Source: Ereboglobus sp. (lineage in GTDB: Bacteria; Verrucomicrobiota; Verrucomicrobiia; Opitutales; Opitutaceae). Taken from it: a stretch of 64,000 nucleotides of DNA. The notes beneath the pieces were generated by a model that made no database searches, was not told the DNA's origin, and was given only the letters and a program-made list of their open reading frames with translations. Numbering within the stretch: the stretch's first letter is position 1; each line of letters opens with the position of its first letter. The stretch spans positions 62,001 through 126,000 of the forward strand of contig JARKRC010000062.1 in the NCBI GenBank assembly GCA_029974595.1, read 5' to 3'. A program made the translations under genes and the position numbers. Shown here one piece after another: positions 10,226-18,542 of the stretch.

Positions 10226-12991
10226 ATGCGCCCGCCTCAATCAAAGCTCGCTCCGTTTTCATCCCGTTCAATAAGCGTCCTTCTCTGTTCATTTGCAGCC
10301 ATTCTCGGTTTCGCAGGCATTGCGGGCGCCGCGCCGCGCGAGTTCTCCCGCTCGACGCCGCTTGCGTGGTCCGTGCGCTATGCGAACTCCGAGGCCGCGC
10401 GTCTGTCCGCCAGCAACGAATTTGGCATGCCCTCCGGCAAATGGAACTACGCCAATTTTCTCGAATTGCGTTCGATGCTTTATCTCGACGACCGGCTTGC
10501 CGAACCGCATCCGCGTTACCGTCCCTTTGTCAAAGCTACGGTCGAGTCGTTTCTGTCCCCGGATGGCAGGACAATCTCGAAATTCAAACCGACGGAATAC
10601 AGCATCGATGACATAGCGCCGGGCGTCACCGTCGAATATCTTTACCGCACGGACAAAAACGAGCGTTACAAAAATACCATTGAGATCCTTCGCCGCCAGC
10701 TCGACCCCGGCCGTCACCCGCGCGTGAAGGAAGGCGCGTTCTGGCACAAGAAGCGTTACCCGCACCAAATCTGGCTCGACGGTCTCTACATGGGCTCGCC
10801 TTTTTACGCCGAATACACCGCCACGCTCGAATCGTCCGGGAAACGCGCCGCAGCCTACGACGACATCGTCAACCAATTCCGCGTTTGCGCCAAACACACC
10901 CGCGATCCGAAAACCGGTCTTTATTATCACGCTTGGGATGAATCGCGCGAACAAAGCTGGGCCGGCAAGGAAACGGGGCAGTCGCCCAATTTTTGGAGCC
11001 GCGCCATCGGCTGGTATGCGATGGCCCTCGTCGATGTGCTCGATTTTTTGCCGGATGACACTGCGACTGACAAAGCCCGGCGCGCGGAACTCATCACGAT
11101 CCTGAAAAGCGTTCTCGACGGTGTCATAAAATATCAAGACCCCGTCTCCGGTTGCTGGTGGCAGGTCACGGACCAAGGCGGACGCAAAGGCAACTACCTC
11201 GAAGCCACCGCATCCGCCATGTTTGCCTACGTCATGGCGAAAGGCATCAACCGCGGTTATCTTGATCGCGCCACCTACGAGGCTCCTGCGCTCAAAGCCT
11301 ACGGCGGCATCATCGCCACACTCGTCAGAGTCAATGCCGACGGCTCCATTGACCTCACGCAATGCTGCGCGGTCGCCGGGCTCGGCTACGGACGCGATGG
11401 CAGCTACGAGTATTATCTCAGCGAACCCATCATCAACAACGATCCCAAAGGCGCCGGGCCCTTTATTCTCGCCGGCATCGAGTTCGACCGGCTCCTCGGC
11501 ATCGATGAAACCGCGAAAGACGTTCCCGCCAGCCCAGCGTTCACAATTCGATCCGCGCAAAACAAGCGTGCGCCGGCCGCCGCGAAAGACGGGACGACCC
11601 AAAAACAAAGCGCCAAAGTTGAAAACTTTTCCGATCCATGGGCGATGGTTCCCGAAATTCTCTCCCGCATAAAAGCGCCCGCATTTCCTGACCGTGTGTT
11701 TCCGATCACGGATTACGGTGCGCCGACCGACGGCAAAGGCGATTCGAGCGAGGCCATCCGCAAAGCCATCTCCGCATGCAACGTCTCCGGTGGCGGAATC
11801 GTGCTCATCCCGCCCGGCACGTTTGTCACCGGGCCGGTTTACCTGAAAAGCAATGTCAACCTCCACCTTGAAGGCGGCGCGCGCCTCCTCTTCAAAACCG
11901 ATCCGGACGCATACATGCCCGTCGTTTTCACGCGGTGGGAAGGCGTCGAGCTGATGAATTTTTCGCCCTTCATCTACGCGTATGAAGAGGAAAACATCGC
12001 CATCACGGGCGAGGGCGTTCTCGACGGGCAAGCCGACGAGAAAAACTGGTGGCCCATGCACAATCTTTCCAAGAAGCGCGTTCCCGGCCAGCCACCCGGC
12101 TCCGACAGCCGCAATACGCTCATGCGCCAGGCCGACGAGCCCATTTCCAGGATGGATCCTGCCAAACGCATTTACGGCAAGGGCGAGAACCTCCGTCCTC
12201 CGTTTATCCAGCCCTACAAGTGCAAAAACATCCTCATCGAAGGCGTTGCCATCGTTCGTTCGCCCTTCTGGGAAATCAACCCCGTGCTCTGCCGCAACAT
12301 CACCGTGCGCGGCGTCAAAATCAACTCGCACGGCCCCAACAACGACGGCATCAACCCCGAATCCTGCTCGGACGTGCTCATCGAAAACGTGTTTTTTGAC
12401 ACCGGCGACGACTGCATCGCGATCAAGTCGGGACGCAACAACGACGGCCGCCGCGTCAACGTGCCCTCTGAAAACATCATCATCCGCAACTGCGTGATGA
12501 AAGACGGCCACGGCGGCGTCACCATCGGCAGCGAAATCTCCGGCGGCTGCCGCAATGTCTTTGTCGAAGATTGCAAGATGGACAGCCCGAACCTCGACAT
12601 CGCATTCCGCTTCAAAACCAACGCCGTGCGCGGCGGTGTCATCGAAAACATCCACATGCGCAACGTGCAGGTCGGCCGCGTCGCCGACTCCGTCGTGCGC
12701 ATTGATTATTACTACGAGGAAGGCATCAAGGGCGGGCACATGCCCGTCGTCCGCAACATTTCCATGCAAAACGTAACGAGCCAGTCGAGCCCGCGCGCCA
12801 TGACGTTGAAAGGCTTTCCAAACAACCCCATTCGTGATTTCCGCATGCGCGACTGCACGTTCAATGGAGTCGAAGAGGACGACGTCGTGCAGAACATCGA
12901 AGGCTTCGTCGCTGAAAATATGATTATCAACCGCGTGCCTGAAGCGAAGGACAAAACCGGCCTCGCAAAAAAGAAATCCACAGGCAAATAA
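10226..12991 (+). CDS. Secreted GH105-GH28 fusion: unsaturated rhamnogalacturonyl hydrolase + polygalacturonase
   Basis: About 921 residues with a signal peptide ending near GIAGAAP. Residues about 80-430 form a GH105 (YteR-type) alpha/alpha barrel: YPHQIWLDGLYMGSPF near residue 180 holds the Asp that hydrates the unsaturated uronate, followed by GYLEATASAM-like and GAGPFILAG blocks. Residues about 490-900 form a GH28 right-handed beta-helix: SHGPNNDGINPE (NxD, about 705), TGDDCIAIKSG (DD, about 726), GHGGVTIGSE (GHG, about 761) and RFKTN (about 794) are the four catalytic GH28 signatures. One chain could thus cut polygalacturonan and remove unsaturated ends left by lyases. The adjacent hexuronate transporter supports pectin use. 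The in-frame ATGs at 10016 and 10187 precede the signal peptide and were rejected. Confidence 0.93.
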   Translation: MRPPQSKLAPFSSRSISVLLCSFAAILGFAGIAGAAPREFSRSTPLAWSVRYANSEAARLSASNEFGMPSGKWNYANFLELRSMLYLDDRLAEPHPRYRPFVKATVESFLSPDGRTISKFKPTEYSIDDIAPGVTVEYLYRTDKNERYKNTIEILRRQLDPGRHPRVKEGAFWHKKRYPHQIWLDGLYMGSPFYAEYTATLESSGKRAAAYDDIVNQFRVCAKHTRDPKTGLYYHAWDESREQSWAGKETGQSPNFWSRAIGWYAMALVDVLDFLPDDTATDKARRAELITILKSVLDGVIKYQDPVSGCWWQVTDQGGRKGNYLEATASAMFAYVMAKGINRGYLDRATYEAPALKAYGGIIATLVRVNADGSIDLTQCCAVAGLGYGRDGSYEYYLSEPIINNDPKGAGPFILAGIEFDRLLGIDETAKDVPASPAFTIRSAQNKRAPAAAKDGTTQKQSAKVENFSDPWAMVPEILSRIKAPAFPDRVFPITDYGAPTDGKGDSSEAIRKAISACNVSGGGIVLIPPGTFVTGPVYLKSNVNLHLEGGARLLFKTDPDAYMPVVFTRWEGVELMNFSPFIYAYEEENIAITGEGVLDGQADEKNWWPMHNLSKKRVPGQPPGSDSRNTLMRQADEPISRMDPAKRIYGKGENLRPPFIQPYKCKNILIEGVAIVRSPFWEINPVLCRNITVRGVKINSHGPNNDGINPESCSDVLIENVFFDTGDDCIAIKSGRNNDGRRVNVPSENIIIRNCVMKDGHGGVTIGSEISGGCRNVFVEDCKMDSPNLDIAFRFKTNAVRGGVIENIHMRNVQVGRVADSVVRIDYYYEEGIKGGHMPVVRNISMQNVTSQSSPRAMTLKGFPNNPIRDFRMRDCTFNGVEEDDVVQNIEGFVAENMIINRVPEAKDKTGLAKKKSTGK

Positions 12992-13138
12992 ATCTGCGCA
13001 GGACAGGGAAACGCGTCGCCGCTTAACCACCCTGGCCAAATATCCATTCCCATCCTTGCCAATCCACCGCCAAACTTTCCGACCGGACATCTGATCCAAA
13101 TTCAAACCCGCAACACATACACACACAACCCATACATT

Positions 13139-14566
13139 ATGAGCCAACCTGCACCCGCGACCCAAAAAATGACAAATTACAGATGGGCAATTTGCATCCT
13201 TCTGTTTTTCGCAACCACCATCAACTACCTCGACCGACAGGTTCTCTCGCTGACGTGGGACGAGTTTATCAAACCCGAATTCCACTGGAATGACGATCAC
13301 TACGGCACCATCACTGCCGTGTTCTCCTTCGTATATGCTTTTTCGATGCTCTTTGCCGGACGCTTTATCGACTGGATGGGTTCCAAGAAAGGGTTCCTGT
13401 GGGCAATCGGACTCTGGTCGGTCGGCGCGTGCATGCACGCCCTGTGCGGCATCGTGACGGAGCAGTATGTCGGCATGGGCAGCAAGCTCGAGCTCATGCA
13501 AGCCACGGGCGACGTGGTTGTGCTCATAGCGACGGTCAGCACGTGGGCGTTCATTATTGCCCGTTGCGTTCTGGCAATCGGCGAGGCTGGCAATTTCCCC
13601 GCCGCCATCAAGGTGACGGCAGAATATTTTCCCAAAAAAGACCGCGCCTTCGCCACATCGATCTTCAACGCGGGCGCTTCCGTCGGCGCGCTCTTTGCGC
13701 CGCTTAGCATCCCGATTCTCGCCAAGATATGGGGGTGGGAAATGGCCTTCATCATCATTGGCGTCCTCGGCTTCGTCTGGATGGGCTTTTGGGTGTTCAT
13801 GTATGACGCCCCTGCGAAGAGCAAACATGTGAACAAGGCCGAGCTCGAATACATCGACCAGGACGGCCAGCCCGCTCCACAGGCGCACGAGAAAACCTCG
13901 TTCCTGAAGCTTTTCAAATACAGGCAGACGTGGGCATTCGCGATCGGCAAATTCATGACCGACGGCGTGTGGTGGTTTTTCCTGTTCTGGACGCCTTCCT
14001 ATCTGAACGCCCAGTTCAACATCAAAATGTCCGAGGGTCTCGGCATCGCCCTGATCTTTACGCTCTACGCCATCACCACGGTCGTATCCATCTATGGCGG
14101 AAAGTTGCCGACCATCATCATCAACAAAACAGGACTGGATCCGTATGCCGCGCGCATGAAGGCGATGTTGATCTTTGCCTTCTTCCCGCTCGTGGTGCTG
14201 TTTGCGCAGCCGTCAGGCACCTTCTCGCCGTGGTTCCCGATCCTCCTGATCTCCATCGGCTGCTCGGCGCATCAATCCTGGTCGGCGAACATTTTCTCCA
14301 CGGTGGGCGACATGTTTCCCAAGAAGGCCATCGCGTCCATCACGGGAATCGGCGGCATGGCCGGCGGCATCGGCTCGATGCTCATGCAGAAGGGCGCCGG
14401 AAAATTGTTTGTTCATGCCGACGTCACGCAAATGAGCTTCTTCGGCTTCACGGGCAAACCCGCGGGGTATTTTGTGATCTTCTGTGTCTGCGCGCTCGCC
14501 TATCTGATCGGCTGGACGATCATGAAAACGCTCGTGCCGAAATACTCGCCGATCACGGATCTCTGA
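13139..14566 (+). CDS. MFS hexuronate transporter (ExuT-like, ACS family)
   Basis: 475 residues, about 12 membrane helices. TTINYLDRQVLSLTWDEF at the start and ARCVLAIGEAGNFPAAIKVTAEYFPKKDRA between helices 4 and 5 are signatures of the anion:cation symporter family for galacturonate/glucuronate. Compared with ExuT as I know it, there is an extra roughly 20-30 residue stretch (TEQYVGMGSKLELMQATGDV) in the first periplasmic region. It is 147 bp downstream of the GH105-GH28 gene and probably imports the galacturonate that enzyme liberates. A terminator follows. Confidence 0.9.
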   Translation: MSQPAPATQKMTNYRWAICILLFFATTINYLDRQVLSLTWDEFIKPEFHWNDDHYGTITAVFSFVYAFSMLFAGRFIDWMGSKKGFLWAIGLWSVGACMHALCGIVTEQYVGMGSKLELMQATGDVVVLIATVSTWAFIIARCVLAIGEAGNFPAAIKVTAEYFPKKDRAFATSIFNAGASVGALFAPLSIPILAKIWGWEMAFIIIGVLGFVWMGFWVFMYDAPAKSKHVNKAELEYIDQDGQPAPQAHEKTSFLKLFKYRQTWAFAIGKFMTDGVWWFFLFWTPSYLNAQFNIKMSEGLGIALIFTLYAITTVVSIYGGKLPTIIINKTGLDPYAARMKAMLIFAFFPLVVLFAQPSGTFSPWFPILLISIGCSAHQSWSANIFSTVGDMFPKKAIASITGIGGMAGGIGSMLMQKGAGKLFVHADVTQMSFFGFTGKPAGYFVIFCVCALAYLIGWTIMKTLVPKYSPITDL

Positions 14567-14592
14567 TCACACGATCAACCACCTGAAAGTTC

Positions 14593-14624
14593 AAAACCGG
14601 CGCCTGCAACGCGCCGGTTTTTTT
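14593..14624 (+). terminator. Intrinsic terminator after the hexuronate transporter
   Basis: A stem of AAAACCGGCGC (14593-14603) pairing with GCGCCGGTTTT (14611-14621), a 7-nt loop and a T-tail, 27 bp after the stop codon. Confidence 0.88.
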
Positions 14625-14691
14625 GTCCAAGTTACGCGTGCGACGGTCTGCCATGCTGCTCCTTGTCGCACGGACCATTTTGAAAGGGCGT

Positions 14692-17115
14692 TTATTTCTT
14701 GTTTTTGAACTTCTTTTTCTGCGTGGGATCGTTGGGGTCCCTGGCCAGCACCACCGGCGCGTCGCCTTCGGCGGGGAGCACCTTGAAGGGCAGGGCGGGG
14801 GCGAGTGATGAAATCTTCGCTCCTCTCGGGCGCATCGTCCCCTCGACGATAAACACGCCTTCCTGTCCGACCATCGCGGCATTGGTGCAGCGGACGCGGA
14901 TCACGCCTTCCGTGGCGGTTGAGGCGATCACCGCGGCCTCGACGACCATGCCTTTGCCTCCGCGCGTGGCCGTTACGCGAATCGGCAGCCTTGCGATTGT
15001 CGTCTGTTGCGTTTGTTTGCCCTGTTGCTGTTTTGCCTGTTGTTTTGCCGACTGTTGCTTGGTCTGCGGCTTCGCGCTGGTCTTCGCCTTGTCCTTGTTC
15101 TGGCCTTGTTTTGCCGGTTTTTTTCCGCCGGCTTGCGCAGCGGCGGCTTGCGAGCGTTGCAGCGCTGCGATCGCCTGCGGATTGCGAATGATGCGCACCG
15201 GAATTTCGACTTCCTTGTCGAGCACGAGTTCAAGCGGACCGGCATCGGCAGGACGCATGACTTCCACGCGGAACGGATTGGCGGGCGTCACGACGAGGTA
15301 ACCTTGTTCGACCGGCACCGTGTGATAATAAAAAAATGCCTGCATCAATTCCTCGGCGGCGCTCACGTTGTGTTTCACGACCTTGCCGTCGATTTCGGCC
15401 TCGGCCCAGAAGCGCGGCTTGTAAACGCCCGGCGGCGCGTCGAGGGGCGCGGCGAGCGTGAGAACGGTCTGGTTTTTGCCCGCCCTGACCTCCGCGCCGG
15501 CGAGATCGAAGCCGGGCGGCAATCCCTCGGTGTGCAGGCGGATCGGGCCGGTGTAGCCGTCGATGCGAATCGCCTTGAGCTGGACGACGACATTGCCGCC
15601 GGCGGGCACGCTCAGGTTGTCCGGCATCACGCGAAGTTCGAAGTCCGGCTGCTGCGGCGAAACGCTCAGGCGGTAGGCGTATTCGGGGCCGCCTTTGCCC
15701 TGCGTGTCCTCGATGGTGATCGTGTAGGTGCCATCCTGTTCAAAGGTGTGTGCGAGGCGGGGATCGGCGTGGTGCGTGATCAGGCCGAAACGCTCATCCT
15801 TCACGTCGTCAGCCGTGATGAATTTTCCGAGCGCGCGCTGCGGTCCGAGCGTGATCTTTGCGTCGAGCGGCGATCCAAGCCGCCGCGCCATGACATCGAA
15901 CACGAGCTTGTCTCCTGCCTTGGCCTCGAAGGCAAACATGTCGGCGTCGCCGGGTTTGTCGATGCGTCCGTTGACGATCACGGGCGCCGTCACGCGCTGC
16001 GCCTGACGTTGCGCGTTGTTCGGCTCGCGTTCCATGACTTCGGGAAGATCGCTCACCTCGAAGGGGCGCTGGTTGGTTTCAGCGCCGCTCTTGAGCTTAA
16101 AACCAGCCGGGATGATTCCCGTTTTCCGCGAGGGCAAGTCGATGCGCCAGCCGGCTTTTTCGCCGGGCAGGTTGACGCCGCGCGCCACGATGCGTTGCTG
16201 CTTGCTGCCGAGAGGCCCGCCGAGGGGAAAGATGTCGGTCACATACGGAAACTCTCCGATTTTTACGCGGTAAACCAAATCGTCGCGCCCCCGTGAAAGC
16301 GCATCCCAAATTTCGAGCACATAATCGCCGTCCGCGGGCACTGTGAAAAACATCACGGGATCGGGGTCGGAACGAAAATCGTCCTCTTCGGCGATCAAAT
16401 CGCCCGCGCTGTTATAAAGTGCAATGCGCGGCTGGAACCAGCCCGGCACGGCGTCGGCGAGATACGGTTTGATTGCGCGTCCTTTTACCTCGATCACAAG
16501 CCGCTGTCCCGCGCGGGCCTGAAAGCGGAAAAAATCCCGGTCGGCGTTTTTGATCTGTCCGTTCACCACGAGCGGCAGCGCGGGGAGCGTCTGCGCGGAC
16601 GCGAAAACGCTGTTCGGCTCCTCCTCGGAGACCTCGGTGAGGTTTCCGACTTCAAATCGAAACCGGTTCGAGAGGCCCTCTTTCGCCATGATGCGCAAAT
16701 CGCGCACGCCGGTCTTGGCGTTTGGCGCGATGGTCAGGCGCAGACGCGCCGTCTGGGCGGCGACCTCGTCGCGTTTCTGTGCCTCGCGGATCTGTTCCGG
16801 CGTCGGCAAATTGACTTCGAGCACTTCGCCCGTCACACCTTCGCCACTCACCCAAACCTCGCGCGCGCCGTCGAGCGAGCGCCCGCCCAGCGTGATCTCG
16901 ATTGTCTTTCCCTGCTGCGTGCCGGCGGGGTAAAGATATTCGATGTAAGGAGCCGCAAAAAGCGGTGAGACGAAAAGAAAACCAAAGACCGCGATAGCCC
17001 TGGCAAATTCAAATCCTCGCGAGCGTCTTTTGGGCGGGGCTTCGCCCCGTCCGGCGGCTGAAAACCGCCGCGCCTTAACGCACGTGCCGGTCGAAACGAT
17101 GTCGTTTTTTTTCAT
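14692..17115 (-). CDS. Exported PPC-domain repeat protein with Lys/Gln-rich segment
   Basis: 807 residues. A signal peptide lies about 35-55 residues in (VFGFLFVSPLFAAP), directly before an IPT/TIG-like stretch IEYLYPAGTQQGKTIEITLGG. Two bacterial pre-peptidase C-terminal (PPC) units follow, each with a D-x-F-x-F/F-x-A-GDKLV-type core (about residues 180-290 and 370-480), then an Ig-like stretch. Near the C-terminus is a low-complexity tract made almost only of Lys, Gln, Ala and Thr. Proteins of this layout sit beside DUF1501/DUF1549 genes in Planctomycetes and Verrucomicrobia; function unknown. The start at 17115 overlaps the DUF1501 stop by 4 bp (ATGA), which decides it against the longer reading frame beginning at 17235. 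Confidence 0.75.
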   Translation of the reverse strand: MKKNDIVSTGTCVKARRFSAAGRGEAPPKRRSRGFEFARAIAVFGFLFVSPLFAAPYIEYLYPAGTQQGKTIEITLGGRSLDGAREVWVSGEGVTGEVLEVNLPTPEQIREAQKRDEVAAQTARLRLTIAPNAKTGVRDLRIMAKEGLSNRFRFEVGNLTEVSEEEPNSVFASAQTLPALPLVVNGQIKNADRDFFRFQARAGQRLVIEVKGRAIKPYLADAVPGWFQPRIALYNSAGDLIAEEDDFRSDPDPVMFFTVPADGDYVLEIWDALSRGRDDLVYRVKIGEFPYVTDIFPLGGPLGSKQQRIVARGVNLPGEKAGWRIDLPSRKTGIIPAGFKLKSGAETNQRPFEVSDLPEVMEREPNNAQRQAQRVTAPVIVNGRIDKPGDADMFAFEAKAGDKLVFDVMARRLGSPLDAKITLGPQRALGKFITADDVKDERFGLITHHADPRLAHTFEQDGTYTITIEDTQGKGGPEYAYRLSVSPQQPDFELRVMPDNLSVPAGGNVVVQLKAIRIDGYTGPIRLHTEGLPPGFDLAGAEVRAGKNQTVLTLAAPLDAPPGVYKPRFWAEAEIDGKVVKHNVSAAEELMQAFFYYHTVPVEQGYLVVTPANPFRVEVMRPADAGPLELVLDKEVEIPVRIIRNPQAIAALQRSQAAAAQAGGKKPAKQGQNKDKAKTSAKPQTKQQSAKQQAKQQQGKQTQQTTIARLPIRVTATRGGKGMVVEAAVIASTATEGVIRVRCTNAAMVGQEGVFIVEGTMRPRGAKISSLAPALPFKVLPAEGDAPVVLARDPNDPTQKKKFKNKK

Positions 17116-18497
17116 ACCGGCATGATTTCCTTCAGGATTCCTTCGCCCGGAGCGGCTTGCTGGCGTCCGCCTTTTTTCCCGCTTTGAGCGGTCGCGGTTT
17201 TCGGCTCCTGTCTCGGCGTCACATACGCGGCGCAACCGAGCGGGTGGGGGAGGGTGCCGTCGGGATCGATCCCGAGGAGCTTGTAGATGCTAGCCGAGAG
17301 ATCCCACGGCGAAATGGCGCGCTTGATGACGCGTTCACCGCGCGCGTCGGTTTCGCCGACGATCTGCCCGCCGCGGAATCCGCCGCCGGCAATCGCCCAC
17401 GAGAACGCCGCGCCGTAGTGGTTGCGCCCGCCGTTCCAAGGCGGCTCGGTCATGAACTTGGGCGTGCGTCCAAACTCGCCGCCGCAGGTGACGATGGTGG
17501 TGGCGAGCATGCCGCGTTGCGCGAGGTCGGTGAGGAGCGCGGAGAAGCCGCGGTCGAGTTCGGGCATGAGTTTTTTGTAACGCTCGGCCTGGTCGCGGTG
17601 TGTGTCCCAGCCGCGCATGTTCACGGTTATGTAGGGGACGCCATGCTCGACGAGACGTCGCGCTTGCAGGCAGGAGCGGCCAAACTCGGTGTTGCCGTAG
17701 AGTTCGCGTGTCCTGGGGCTTTCCTTGCTGATGTCGAAGGCGTCGCGCGATTTGCCGAGCACCATTTCACGGGCCTGGTCGCGGAAGTGGTCGGCTTCCT
17801 CGAAGACGTCTTTGTGCGAGTGGCCGAAGACGTCGAGGTTGTCGAGGAGCGCGGAACGTTTTTCGAGGCGCTCACGCTCGGCGGCTTCGATGGGATCGGC
17901 GAGATTTCCGGGGATGAACGAGCGGTATTTCGGGCCGAGAAACCCGGTTTCGGAAAAGCGTCCGATTGCCACGGGCACCGTCATGTAGGCGGGCAGTTGG
18001 CGGCTTTTGAGCAGTCCGGCCTCCTCCATCTTGTATGCGATGACGGCGCCCATCGAGGGATACACGAGGCCGGAGCCGGCTTTCGTGCCGGTTTGCATCA
18101 TGTAGGTGGCGGTTTCGTGGCCGTTGGTGCTGTGGGAGAGCCCGCGCAGCAGGCTGTATTTGTCGGCGTGCTTGGCGGAAAGCGGAAGCAGCTCGCCGAT
18201 GTCGATGCCCGACACATTTGTCGGCGCCACTTTTCTCCACGGGCCGGTGAAATCGGCGGGAGCCTGTGGCTTCGGGTCGAAGGTGTCGATGTGCGACGGG
18301 CCGCCGAAAAGAAAGAGCTGGATGACGGCTTTGGCGCGGGCGTTCGGCGCGGGCGCGGCGCGCAGGAATGGCGCCATCGCGAGTCCGCCTACCGTGATCG
18401 CCCCGATGCGGAGAAAATCGCGGCGCGTGACAAGTTCAAATGACCGGCGGTAGAGCGCGTCGGACGCGTGGTCGTGGTGGTTGCAAAGCGGGTCCAT
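17112..18497 (-). CDS. DUF1501 family protein (sulfatase-fold, Tat-exported)
   Basis: 461 residues. The N-terminus has a twin-arginine motif TRRDFLRIG (about residue 24) followed by a hydrophobic stretch, so it is probably exported folded. The body is DUF1501: QLFLFGGPSHIDTFDPKP, LLRGLSH, GRSCLQARRLVEHGVPYI, WDTH and TIVTCGGEFGRTPK, the last two resembling metal-site segments of the alkaline-phosphatase/sulfatase superfamily. Enzymatic activity is unproven for the family. It is the third gene of the four-gene minus-strand unit, 45 bp after the DUF1549 gene and overlapping the next gene by 4 bp. Confidence 0.9.
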   Translation of the reverse strand: MDPLCNHHDHASDALYRRSFELVTRRDFLRIGAITVGGLAMAPFLRAAPAPNARAKAVIQLFLFGGPSHIDTFDPKPQAPADFTGPWRKVAPTNVSGIDIGELLPLSAKHADKYSLLRGLSHSTNGHETATYMMQTGTKAGSGLVYPSMGAVIAYKMEEAGLLKSRQLPAYMTVPVAIGRFSETGFLGPKYRSFIPGNLADPIEAAERERLEKRSALLDNLDVFGHSHKDVFEEADHFRDQAREMVLGKSRDAFDISKESPRTRELYGNTEFGRSCLQARRLVEHGVPYITVNMRGWDTHRDQAERYKKLMPELDRGFSALLTDLAQRGMLATTIVTCGGEFGRTPKFMTEPPWNGGRNHYGAAFSWAIAGGGFRGGQIVGETDARGERVIKRAISPWDLSASIYKLLGIDPDGTLPHPLGCAAYVTPRQEPKTATAQSGKKGGRQQAAPGEGILKEIMPV

Positions 18498-18542
18498 GGT
18501 GTTTGGGAGTGTTGAAGGTTGGGAAGCGGAGGGAAACGTCTT

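Noticed and set aside
10289-13888. 1199-codon open frame on the minus strand opposite the pectinase and hexuronate transporter genes
   Set aside because: It spans two unrelated real genes and their spacer, is rich in residues typical of antisense high-GC frames (His, Asp, Arg, Val, Gly) and shows no recognisable domain.
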